From: an uncultured Lachnospiraceae bacterium
Lineage (GTDB): Bacteria > Bacillota > Clostridia > Lachnospirales > Lachnospiraceae
Length of the DNA stretch: 64,000 nt
Reading direction: 5' to 3'
Assembly (NCBI GenBank): GCA_947172645.1
Contig: CAMWBY010000001.1
Location: forward strand, 244,383-308,382
The notes under the pieces are model-generated. The model ran no database searches. It was given only the letters and a program-made list of their open reading frames with translations, and was not told where the DNA came from. Below are positions 45,969 to 53,945 of the stretch, piece by piece (within the stretch, counting starts at the first letter, position 1; every line of letters starts with the position of its first letter). Made by a program: the position numbers and the translations under genes.

Positions 45969-46945
45969 ACCGTATCCTCCGCCAATAACCGCATTTGTTT
46001 AATCTGTTCTTTAGCCAGTTCCCCGCCAACTCTGTACAAAGTAACCCGGAATCCACTTTTCTCCAACCGTTCCTTCAGGTCATTGCCATATAACCTTACA
46101 TGGTCTTCTTGCCCATATTCCATGAGTCTCAGCTCGTCTGTATTAATCCGCTCGTCTTCCACCGTCTTCTCTTTCCAACATATTGGCACTGAAAAAATAA
46201 TTTTTCCATCATCCTTAAGGCATCTCTTTAATTCAGACAGTGCCTTCTCCTCCGCTTTAATATGCTCCAATACATGGTTGCAGATAATATAGTCAAAGAT
46301 ACCGTCTTTAAAAGAAATATCCGTGATATCCTCTATTCTGTCTACCCCGGCTGCATTAATATCTGCCGTAATATATTCTCCTTGGTGGACCGCCCGCAAT
46401 TTTTGTTCAATCATTGTTTCTGGCGCAAAATGCAGGATTTTAGATTGTCTCTCATATATTTCCGTCTTGTGTTCCATTACATACTGTACCCATCTGTTCC
46501 TGTCATAGCTGTGGCAAAACGGGCACACCGCCGCATCCCTGCTTCCTCCGCCCACAATTTTCTTAACCGAAAATACAGGACTCTCATATCCGGCTTTTAA
46601 CATCAATGGCATATGATGGGAACACACATTACAATAATAGCGTCTCTTCCCACGCCCTACAAGCCAATTATGCCACAGAAAAATTTGCTCTTGTTTAACA
46701 GCGTATTTCTCTATAAGTTCTTTTTTAATTTCATAGTAATATTGTTTTGCAGTCACAAGAATATAATCATAGGCCAACTTCAATAAACTATCTGGCTTAT
46801 AGACAGGGTAGCGGAAATGTTTCTTCACTTCTGCCTTATCAATTAAAGCAACTATTTCTATCCCTAATTCTTCTTCAATGCCATACATAGACTCCACAAT
46901 ATTCCTGCCTTCAATACCTAATCCATAAATAACTGCTTTATCCAT
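45950..46945 (-). CDS. Rossmann-like module, Cys-rich segment and SAM methyltransferase
   Basis: With the start at 46945 (GGGAG upstream) the protein has about 331 residues; an ATG at 46969 overlaps the nuclease gene and is less likely. Order: the small module (AVIYGLGIEGRNIVESM), a segment with CNVCSHHMP and CPFCHSY that could bind a zinc ion, and a type 11 methyltransferase (ILHFAPE, YIICNHVLEHI, CLKDDGKIIFSVP). Motif I is HFAPE, as in some methyltransferase 11 members that lack the GxGxG loop. It lies 10 bases after the Rpn nuclease gene. Confidence 0.83.
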   Translation of the reverse strand: MDKAVIYGLGIEGRNIVESMYGIEEELGIEIVALIDKAEVKKHFRYPVYKPDSLLKLAYDYILVTAKQYYYEIKKELIEKYAVKQEQIFLWHNWLVGRGKRRYYCNVCSHHMPLMLKAGYESPVFSVKKIVGGGSRDAAVCPFCHSYDRNRWVQYVMEHKTEIYERQSKILHFAPETMIEQKLRAVHQGEYITADINAAGVDRIEDITDISFKDGIFDYIICNHVLEHIKAEEKALSELKRCLKDDGKIIFSVPICWKEKTVEDERINTDELRLMEYGQEDHVRLYGNDLKERLEKSGFRVTLYRVGGELAKEQIKQMRLLAEDTVWILEK

Positions 46946-46955
46946 CCTTCTCTCC

Positions 46956-47867
46956 CTATTGTATTTCAAATTGCCTGTACATTCTTTCCCGGAATACTTT
47001 ATCCTTTGCTGCCCTCTCTAAATCTCCATATCTCTTCTGTGCAAGCAATACTATTGTTAAGGCACCATACCGATGAGCCTCCTTCTCTTTTCCTTCTTCC
47101 AACACCTCTTCTCTAATTTCCTCTTTAACTTCCTCTCTAACTTCCTCTCTAATCTCATATCTCATTTCGTTCATCCATTGTTCTGTCGTCATATATCGCC
47201 CCTCCACTTCCGCATCATTTTTCACTGTTTTTACCCTTTTTAAAATTCTGCATATCTTTTCATTGTCTGTCCGAATCTCATTTGTATTCTCCACGCACCG
47301 AAGAAAATCAACCAAATCGCTGCTTGTCTCAGCTTCATTACTTCCTTTTGTATTTAGAAAAATCTTTCTGCTCCCATCGCCCAAAGAAAGTCCTGCTTCT
47401 TCCAGACATAAGTTCTCAAAAGTATAACAGTACCTCCCATATCCAAACAGGTCAAAAGAGCAAATAAATATTACAATACTGTCAGACAGACAGTTATAAT
47501 CAATCTCCCCTTTAGGCATAATCTTCACATCAATCATGCTTTGGTAATGCCTACTCCTGCGGGGTATATTATACCTATTGGTATTCTGTATTTCTATGCT
47601 ATAAGCAGTCTCCTCCTCATCTGCAAAACAGACATCCAAACGAACCCCCTTATAGGAAGGATGTGCCTCCATCCATTGTTCCCTGCCAAAGGTCTTTATG
47701 GCAGATACCTTCCTGCCAAGAATAATTTCCAACACCATCTTGCATATCTCTGTGTCATGCATTACCTCACCAAATAAAAAATGGTCAGTCAATTGTAAAT
47801 CTTTAAGGTCTTTATGACATGGTACCTGCCTTCTCTGCCCTGCCTTCCTTTTAATTTCTTCCTTCAT
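46956..47867 (-). CDS. Rpn-type PD-(D/E)XK nuclease / recombination-promoting transposase
   Basis: The 303-residue protein starts at 47867 (GAAGGAGAAGC upstream) with MKEEIKRK; the longer frame to 47978 runs into the repeat and is rejected. The nuclease core has TDHFLFGEVMHD, GVRLDVCFAD and YSIEIQNT, giving the Asp ... Glu-x-Gln metal site of PF12784-type proteins. A Glu/Lys/Arg coiled segment (EIREEVREEVKEE) precedes the C-terminus. Rpn proteins nick DNA and promote RecA-independent recombination and spread. A deleted copy of this gene with the same upstream sequence lies 1.5 kb away, on the other side of a glycosyltransferase gene. Confidence 0.85.
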   Translation of the reverse strand: MKEEIKRKAGQRRQVPCHKDLKDLQLTDHFLFGEVMHDTEICKMVLEIILGRKVSAIKTFGREQWMEAHPSYKGVRLDVCFADEEETAYSIEIQNTNRYNIPRRSRHYQSMIDVKIMPKGEIDYNCLSDSIVIFICSFDLFGYGRYCYTFENLCLEEAGLSLGDGSRKIFLNTKGSNEAETSSDLVDFLRCVENTNEIRTDNEKICRILKRVKTVKNDAEVEGRYMTTEQWMNEMRYEIREEVREEVKEEIREEVLEEGKEKEAHRYGALTIVLLAQKRYGDLERAAKDKVFRERMYRQFEIQ

Positions 47868-48068
47868 ATGCTTCTCCTTCCCGACACTGTCAGTAAGTGA
47901 GAGCGTATGGAATATCCCAAATCCACTTACTTCAAATGTCCTGTTGTATAATAATAGTTGAAAAATAAGCAAAGACATTCGAATGTAATAGAATTTTAGA
48001 TATTTAGAATGTTAGATTGCTTTTAAAAAATATATCACGCTTTTCGGAATAGTTCAAGACAATATTAC
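47865..48068. repeat. Direct repeat copy 1 (upstream region of the Rpn gene)
   Basis: About 204 bases from the Rpn start codon outward are closely repeated at 49420-49633 in the same orientation. Shared blocks include GCTTCTCCTTCCCGACACTG, AAAAATAAGCAAAGACATTC, GAATGTAATAGAATTT, AGATATTTAGAATGTTAGAT and TTCAAGACAATATTAC. The outer end falls on the last codons of the glycosyltransferase at 48065. The palindrome ACATTCGAATGT lies inside. Confidence 0.85.
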
Positions 48069-49312
48069 ATTTTTCTTATTAGTGCCGCAAACTCATGAAA
48101 CCCAATTTTTACCGTATTGCCAAATCCCCTCTGCCTTACATCCTTCTCTATTTCTTCCTGAATCCGACGGTCGGACACGGCAATCACAACCCAACTATTT
48201 TTTTGAGTTAACGGTATGTCCCGAAATGCCCTGACAGCGATTCCATTTATCTGAACCAGGTTATTGCTACAGTTTGACACTGCAATGGAAATTTTTTCTT
48301 TTGTATAGCTGCATTGGTATAATAGAAAATTCGTAATAGCGATAGCCAACGTACCCGCCCCATAAATAATCAGCCCTTCTTTAGCGTATATCGCTCTCTG
48401 AACTTGTGGTTCCGCCAATCCGCCGCCTAAATGAAGGCGTGGAAATATTTCATCCCGCAGGGCGCAATATAACTCCTGGTAAGATTCCCGTGTTTTCATA
48501 TTGTTCAGATTATAGACAGAAATAGAAACCGCCATATTTCGGAAGCTTTCCCTGAAAATATCCAATAGCCCTCTTTTCTCCAATAACTCTTTCAGTGCAT
48601 AAAGCGCTTCCGCATAAACCGTCGGTGTACGGAAACCACTTCCCTGCAGGCTGCCCGCATTGTTATCCCGGTAATACATAAGCTTCCTGTCTAATAGCCC
48701 GATTCTCTTAGCGCAGGCAAATGCGCCAAATACAAAATACAAGTCATTTGACCGTTGGATGGGTTGGAACCGAAGGTCATTCTGTCTAATAAAATCTGCC
48801 AAAAATAATTTATTCCAAGGCGCAGAAGTTGCGAAGTCAAAAATAACATCCGCTATTTCCGCCGCAGACTTCACCCCTTCACCAAACAGCCCTTTCTTTA
48901 ACGGACACCATGTTGTCTCTACCACTTGACTGGACACATTGTCAAATTGGAATACATCAAAAATCAAAATTTCCGTCTTGTCCCTTTCTGCCTGTGTTAC
49001 AGCCTGTTCCAACATTTCCGGATGAAAAAAGTCATCGGAGTCCAAAAATAAAAGGTATTTTCCCTCCGCAATTTCCAGACCGCGATTTCTGGCTGTCCCC
49101 GCGTATTGGTTGCTCTGTCTGATGACCGTTATTCGGCTATCTTTCTCTTTATATTCTTCCAACAGATGATAGGATTGGTCAGTAGAGCCATCGTCTATGC
49201 AAATAATTTCAAAATAAGCATATGTCTGCCCTAGCAGGCTGTCTAAGCACTGCGCTATGTATTGTTCTGCATTGTAGACAGGTATAATGATAGAAACTAA
49301 AATTTTATCCAT
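48065..49312 (-). CDS. GT2 glycosyltransferase with C-terminal Rossmann-like module
   Basis: The 415-residue protein has a GT-A domain (SIIIPVYNAEQYIAQCLDSLL, ICIDDGSTD, LLFLDSDDFFHPEM with the metal-binding DSDD near 92) and a C-terminal module beginning LIIYGAGTLAIAITNFLL (about 315-410). It is paralogous in layout to the gene at 51889-53154. It lies between the intact Rpn gene and its deleted copy, both with the same flanking repeat, so it may have been captured or moved with them. Confidence 0.88.
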   Translation of the reverse strand: MDKILVSIIIPVYNAEQYIAQCLDSLLGQTYAYFEIICIDDGSTDQSYHLLEEYKEKDSRITVIRQSNQYAGTARNRGLEIAEGKYLLFLDSDDFFHPEMLEQAVTQAERDKTEILIFDVFQFDNVSSQVVETTWCPLKKGLFGEGVKSAAEIADVIFDFATSAPWNKLFLADFIRQNDLRFQPIQRSNDLYFVFGAFACAKRIGLLDRKLMYYRDNNAGSLQGSGFRTPTVYAEALYALKELLEKRGLLDIFRESFRNMAVSISVYNLNNMKTRESYQELYCALRDEIFPRLHLGGGLAEPQVQRAIYAKEGLIIYGAGTLAIAITNFLLYQCSYTKEKISIAVSNCSNNLVQINGIAVRAFRDIPLTQKNSWVVIAVSDRRIQEEIEKDVRQRGFGNTVKIGFHEFAALIRKM

Positions 49313-49341
49313 ATAGACGATGTCCTTCCCTCCTGCAAAAT

Positions 49342-49422
49342 CTACTGTACTTCAAGTTCCCTGTACATTTTCTCTCGGAACAGCTTATCCCCTGCCGTCT
49401 TCTTACTAACCTGCCGCTCCAT
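49342..49422 (-). pseudogene. Internally deleted Rpn gene (26 codons left)
   Basis: The mini-frame MERQVSKKTAGDKLFREKMY...EVQ joins a start region to the last 18 codons of an Rpn gene; the intact copy ends AAKDKVFRERMYRQFEIQ, an obvious match. About 280 codons are missing. The upstream 200 bases also match the intact copy, so this is an element that lost its centre, and it could be a MITE-like substrate. Confidence 0.8.
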
Positions 49423-49633
49423 AAGCTTCTCCTTCCCGACACTGCCGGTAAGTGAACTCATATATACACAGAATATCCAAAACTCCCTTACCCCAAATGT
49501 CATGTTGTGTAATAAATAATAGCTGAAAAATAAGCAAAGACATTCGAATGTAATAGAATTTCAGATATTTAGAATGTTAGATTGCTTGAAGAAATTGTAG
49601 CATGGTTTCCTGAATAATTCAAGACAATATTAC
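49420..49633. repeat. Direct repeat copy 2 (upstream region of the deleted Rpn gene)
   Basis: Matches 47865-48068 in the same orientation with scattered substitutions and small indels. It includes the leader and probable promoter of the deleted Rpn gene and ends in TTCAAGACAATATTAC. The rest of the 49313-49678 gap shows no other gene. Confidence 0.85.
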
Positions 49634-49678
49634 GTCAGAATTTCTCTATTTTTAACTTTAATAATACACTAAAAACAC

Positions 49679-50584
49679 TCAGTCAATATATTTATCAATA
49701 TTTATTCCCAAATAATCAACAACTCGCCTAATTTGGTCATCATTCTTATTCCTGTTTAAGTTCGTCTCATATAAACCCTTCTTGGAACTGCTCTCGATTA
49801 AGATAAGACTTCCCAAAATACTCTGCAAATTCTTAACTTTCAGCCCAGAGGCCCATGCATTGAAATTAAGCCACACATCATCTGCCGTCGGCGCAATATC
49901 CATAAAAACGTCTTTATCCAATAAACTTTTTCTGCCCATAAGAAACATGGGAAATAAAGTTCCCCCACATCCAATAAAAAAATTTTGATATGTCGGGGGC
50001 TCAGGAATTTCCTCCCTTTGCTCATATGTAATCCAACTGTTATATGGCAAAAGCCTTCCATTCCTTTTGACCATCCAATGAGAGCGCGTGCAGATAATAC
50101 ATCCAGGGTTCTTCCTATATGCTTTGACCAGATTCTCTAACAAATTCTCCGCATAAATAATATCATCATCCACTGTTACAATATACGCATCCGGATTATC
50201 TGCTGCTGTATAATAAAACTTTTTGTACGACTTCAAATTATCACAATACCTAATGATTAAGCCTCTTTTTTCCTGCTTATGGAGCCTCTCCGGAATTATA
50301 ACATTGGCAAACTCATCCTTCGCCAACCACAATATAATCTCGTCCGGCTTGTATGTTTGCCTTAACAGGCTTTCGATGGTAATCCACACCTTGCCTACTC
50401 GGTCTGGGATTGTGGTCAGAGATATAATCACCTTTCTTCTGGCATGTCGTTCCCGTATTCCTGCTTTCTTCCGCGGAAATAATCTATAATATCCAACTAT
50501 TATTTTTTCCAAATATTTGTCGATAGAATCCGCCAGAAATAACTTCTTGATAATTATTTTCGCATAATATAATATTAGTACCAT
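49679..50584 (-). CDS. GT-A glycosyltransferase with DDD motif
   Basis: The 301-residue protein begins with a hydrophobic or amphipathic stretch (VLILYYAKIIIKKLFLAD), then VIISLTTIPDRVGKVWITIESLLRQTYKPDEIILWL, a family motif seen in capsule enzymes, and TVDDDIIY (about residue 138), the metal and donor-binding site. It probably adds a sugar to the polymer at the membrane surface. It lies immediately upstream of the deleted Rpn copy and is divergent from the DUF1796 gene. No added Rossmann-like module is present. Confidence 0.83.
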   Translation of the reverse strand: MVLILYYAKIIIKKLFLADSIDKYLEKIIVGYYRLFPRKKAGIRERHARRKVIISLTTIPDRVGKVWITIESLLRQTYKPDEIILWLAKDEFANVIIPERLHKQEKRGLIIRYCDNLKSYKKFYYTAADNPDAYIVTVDDDIIYAENLLENLVKAYRKNPGCIICTRSHWMVKRNGRLLPYNSWITYEQREEIPEPPTYQNFFIGCGGTLFPMFLMGRKSLLDKDVFMDIAPTADDVWLNFNAWASGLKVKNLQSILGSLILIESSSKKGLYETNLNRNKNDDQIRRVVDYLGINIDKYID

Positions 50585-50807
50585 GTCTGCCTCACCTGAC
50601 GTCTATTTCCCTATAATCCATATACCTTATATTTCCTACTGTGTCTTGCTATTCACAGGCAATACCGCATATTTTAAAAATATATAATTGAAAAATCAAG
50701 AATAATAATTTATGGTATACTTAATAGATAAAACTCAGAATTCATATAATCATTCTTCCAATATAATATGACATAAGATTAAAAAAACGTATCCGAGGAA
50801 ACATACA

Positions 50808-51767
50808 ATGGAATTAGACCTTATATTTTCTATCGGCCCTGCCTGTAGGCCTGCTTACCACTTAAAACATAATTTCCTAAGACTGTTCTCCTGCCCGTTG
50901 GACTGGCAGATGAACTACAGTTTAAATACTTGCCTGCATCTGTTTCAGACTTCATTCAAAACCTTTTTTGCAGAAATACGTGAAAGTACTGAACGGAAAG
51001 GCGCCCATGAGAATAGATGTATTATTGACGTACAAAACTCCATAACATCTATTCACTATTTTGACGCAAGACTTCCCCTTGAAGAAGCACATGTATTATT
51101 CCGTACAACTATGCAAAAGAGATTCCAGGCACTACATGAGGCTATTTCATGTGCCCATACAGTCGGTTTAATCTGCAACAGACAGGATGCACCGGAAGAC
51201 CTGGCATCTTTCCTGCAGGCTTTCGGCATGATATATGAAAACACAAAGTTCATTCTAATCAATATCCGGGATAATCAATGCCTCACATCCGTCACAGAAA
51301 ATGAATATTCTCTAAGCCCGCGTCTGCAAATAAAAGAATATACATTCTGTGACCGCTATCAGCAACTGGAAGCAGAACCTGAAAACGAATGGTTAGGCAA
51401 TGTCGAACTTTGGAATCGTGTACTCCAGGACTACACAATAACAAACCACCCTGTCATCGAGTATATAAAAAGTTTCAATAGGCCCATATACATATATGGC
51501 GCCGGAATATACTGCCTGAAATTAAAACATTTTCTGGAAAAATATCATATCACACCGGAGTTGATTGTAGTGACTTCACCAGACACAAACCCTGACTGCA
51601 TAGAAGATATACCTGTTATACCGTATAATAAGCTTTTAGCCCACGAATCTCTCATCATTATCTCGGTCATAGACCAGGGGATATCCCAGGAAATATACAA
51701 TCGATTAAAAACAGACGGTTTTCAGTATGTCTCCAGGTTCGACTCTGCTTTACAGTTGGTGCACTGA
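50808..51767 (+). CDS. DUF1796-like papain-fold protein with C-terminal Rossmann-like module
   Basis: This is the only plus-strand gene of the glycan locus. The N-terminal 200 residues resemble the putative papain-like peptidase family DUF1796 (FSIGPACRPAYHL ... CPLDWQM, candidate Cys13, then THSVGLIC-like strands reading HTVGLICNR). Residues 225-319 are the small module (IYIYGAGIYCLKLKHFLEKY). DUF1796 proteins are common in glycan and glycosyltransferase clusters but their role is not established. AGGAAACATACA precedes the ATG. It converges with the 51889 gene, and tandem hairpins fill the gap. Confidence 0.7.
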   Translation: MELDLIFSIGPACRPAYHLKHNFLRLFSCPLDWQMNYSLNTCLHLFQTSFKTFFAEIRESTERKGAHENRCIIDVQNSITSIHYFDARLPLEEAHVLFRTTMQKRFQALHEAISCAHTVGLICNRQDAPEDLASFLQAFGMIYENTKFILINIRDNQCLTSVTENEYSLSPRLQIKEYTFCDRYQQLEAEPENEWLGNVELWNRVLQDYTITNHPVIEYIKSFNRPIYIYGAGIYCLKLKHFLEKYHITPELIVVTSPDTNPDCIEDIPVIPYNKLLAHESLIIISVIDQGISQEIYNRLKTDGFQYVSRFDSALQLVH

Positions 51768-51790
51768 TATACTTATCACGCTAACCACCA

Positions 51791-51866
51791 TGATTCCGCA
51801 TCGCGGAATCTCAAATCCAAAGACAAGCAAGCTTGTCTGGGAGAATGCCGCTTTTCAGGCATTCTC
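51791..51866. terminator. Three tandem hairpins between convergent genes
   Basis: GATTCCGC-ATC-GCGGAATC (51792-51810, repeated from 19238), AGACAAGC-AA-GCTTGTCT (51821-51838) and GAGAATGCC-N8-GGCATTCTC (51841-51866) occupy the gap between convergent genes at 51767 and 51889. Their position suits two-way termination, although T tracts are short. Confidence 0.6.
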
Positions 51867-51888
51867 CTATCGCAATGCTTTATGCCTG

Positions 51889-53154
51889 CTACTGCCATAC
51901 ATAAATAACCTCTTTCCCTACAGCCCTTTCCTCTATGGCATCTTTAAAGGCCGGATTCGTAATCCATATAATATCAATGTCTTCCGAAACGTCATCATAC
52001 GGTTGGATAATATATTGCCCAAATGATTTCCCTTGCAATTCTTTACTCTCATCCACAACATAATCTATCGCAAGGTTGTGCGTCTGAATCAAATCAAGCA
52101 GCCGCTTGCCATTCTTGCCACATCCCCATAACGCAATTTTTTTGTGCATAATCTTATTTTCGGATATCATATCCCGCAGGCTCTCCGAATAATAGTCCGA
52201 ATACTTTATCTGACATATATCCTCTCCAACAAGAAACCTACTGACAAACTTACAATTATGCGGGTACAATAAACCGTCCCGCATATACAATTCCAATTCG
52301 CTAACCAAGTCCTGATACCCTAACAAAATATTTAAGGATTCCTGCCGCATCACTAACGGATATGCGCTGTCCGACAGATATCCCTGTATATTGTCTGCAA
52401 GCATATTCATCAATACAGTTTTTATACATTGGGCTATGTCTTTCTGCCTGGAAAAACAATATATTGCATAGAACGCCTCAACCGTACAATTTTTTTTAGA
52501 AAAGCGCACGCTTGTCAGGCTTCCTTTCCTCCCATCACAATATCCCAGAAGGATTTTATCACATGTTACAATTTTTTCGGCCATCAAAGTTACAGAAAAG
52601 GAATAAAAAATGTCATTATTTGTCACTGTATTCTGAAACCTTATGCTATTGTCTGATACAATTTTTTTCCTGACCAGTTTGTCCCATGGCACATGCCTAA
52701 TTGTGGGTAAAAAAATAGCTTTCTTCTCATCGCTGTCTATTATCTGAAATGGATACCCTATTATCTTGGGCTCCTGCATATTGCCAACAATTTGCTCTGA
52801 GCCAAAGATAACCATGTCTGCATCATTTTCAACCGCCCGCTGATATGTCGTTTCCAACATATCAGGATAAAAATAGTCATCTGAATCCAGAAAAATAACA
52901 TATTCCCCTTTTGCTGCTTCCAGTCCGTCATTACGGCTTATTGCCGCGCCGCAATTTACTTCATGGCTGATAATGATAATTCTGCTGTCTTGTCTTTTCA
53001 GTTCCTGCAAGACAGCTAACGAATCATCTGTGGAAGCATCATCGACACAAATCAGCTCAAAATCTGCAAACGATTGCTGTAATATACTTCCTATACTTCT
53101 TTGAATATATTCTGCCGTGTTATATATTGGCATAATAATTGATATACTCACCAT
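51889..53154 (-). CDS. GT2 glycosyltransferase with C-terminal Rossmann-like module
   Basis: The 421-residue protein has the GT-A domain SISIIMPIYNTAEYIQRSIGSIL, LICVDDASTDDS and YVIFLDSDDYFYPDML with the DSDD metal site, and a C-terminal module opening IALWGCGKNGKRLLDLIQTH (about 330-421), with IDYVVDESKELQGKSFG as the expected second strand. Same plan as 48065-49312 but well diverged. The gene is 18 bases downstream of the free-standing module protein at 53173, so they are likely co-expressed. Confidence 0.88.
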   Translation of the reverse strand: MVSISIIMPIYNTAEYIQRSIGSILQQSFADFELICVDDASTDDSLAVLQELKRQDSRIIIISHEVNCGAAISRNDGLEAAKGEYVIFLDSDDYFYPDMLETTYQRAVENDADMVIFGSEQIVGNMQEPKIIGYPFQIIDSDEKKAIFLPTIRHVPWDKLVRKKIVSDNSIRFQNTVTNNDIFYSFSVTLMAEKIVTCDKILLGYCDGRKGSLTSVRFSKKNCTVEAFYAIYCFSRQKDIAQCIKTVLMNMLADNIQGYLSDSAYPLVMRQESLNILLGYQDLVSELELYMRDGLLYPHNCKFVSRFLVGEDICQIKYSDYYSESLRDMISENKIMHKKIALWGCGKNGKRLLDLIQTHNLAIDYVVDESKELQGKSFGQYIIQPYDDVSEDIDIIWITNPAFKDAIEERAVGKEVIYVWQ

Positions 53155-53172
53155 ATCTATAAACCAGTCTTA

Positions 53173-53658
53173 TTATACTTCGTACAGGACATCTTCCAGA
53201 GAAATTATCGGGCAGTCCACTTTCTCACTCAGCATTCTTTCAATATCGTCAAAGAAAGTGATAGAAGTAACTACAATTGCATCCACCTCTTCCAGATAAC
53301 TGTCCGGTGTAACTACCTCAATATCTGCAAAAATCCTGTCTGCGTTTCTATCAATTCCGTACTTAACCTTCACGTCGCTTTCTTTAAATTCACCCAACAA
53401 GGTTTCGCCTGCAAAGCTCATGCCATAAACGGCAATTTCTTTATATCCGTTTTTCTCAAAATAAGAGGAAAGATTTTTCCCTTCCTGTTTTACCTTCACC
53501 CACTGGTTCATCATCGTAAATAAAGCCAGGTGCTTATCTGACATTTTCTGTGTATCTGTCAACCGACTGCCTAACTGCTTCCCGATTACAGCGCCTCCTG
53601 CCGCTGCCCCTCCTACTGCCGATAATACCGATAATACTCCTGCTGCTGTTTTTTTCAT
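53173..53658 (-). CDS. Stand-alone Rossmann-like module protein with Gly/Ala-rich N-terminus
   Basis: The 161-residue protein starts with a hydrophobic Gly/Ala-rich segment (about 5-30), probably a membrane anchor, then DKHLALFTMMNQWVKVKQEGKNLSSYFE, and a module reading IAVYGMSFAGETLLGEF ... VKYGIDRNADRIFADIEVVTP. This is the same kind of fold that is fused to many enzymes of the locus, here alone. It ends just before the 51889 gene. Its function is unknown; a regulatory or scaffold role at the membrane is speculation. GGAGGATTCACA precedes the ATG. Confidence 0.75.
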   Translation of the reverse strand: MKKTAAGVLSVLSAVGGAAAGGAVIGKQLGSRLTDTQKMSDKHLALFTMMNQWVKVKQEGKNLSSYFEKNGYKEIAVYGMSFAGETLLGEFKESDVKVKYGIDRNADRIFADIEVVTPDSYLEEVDAIVVTSITFFDDIERMLSEKVDCPIISLEDVLYEV

Positions 53659-53722
53659 TGTGAATCCTCCTTCTTTTCAATATATAATAATACATCTAAA
53701 AGCATTCCTGCTGCCTGTCATT

Positions 53723-53884
53723 TTAAAACGGCGATTGAATTGCCGAACCCTTTCTATAGATAGCCTTGGAAAAAACATCCTCAATAACATTTCTTGGTGC
53801 AAATACAGCGTTACACCTGCGTGCAGCAAGCCGCTCAAAGAAGGCAATGGGGAGACAAATAGTATTGTCATACCGACCATCCTC
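53723..53884 (-). pseudogene. Possible gene fragment (54 codons, start lost)
   Basis: On the minus strand an open frame between stops reads EDGRYDNTICLPIAFFERLAARRC and continues FAPRNVIEDVFSKAIYRKGS to a TAA at 53723-53725. It has protein-like composition and no good start codon, as expected of the C-terminal end of a lost gene, but I do not recognise the family. It is the only content seen in the 53659-53945 gap. Confidence 0.3.
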
Positions 53885-53945
53885 TCATTCTTCTTTCACT
53901 TGCCTGTTATTTCACATATCCGGCATTTATTATAATATTATCTTA

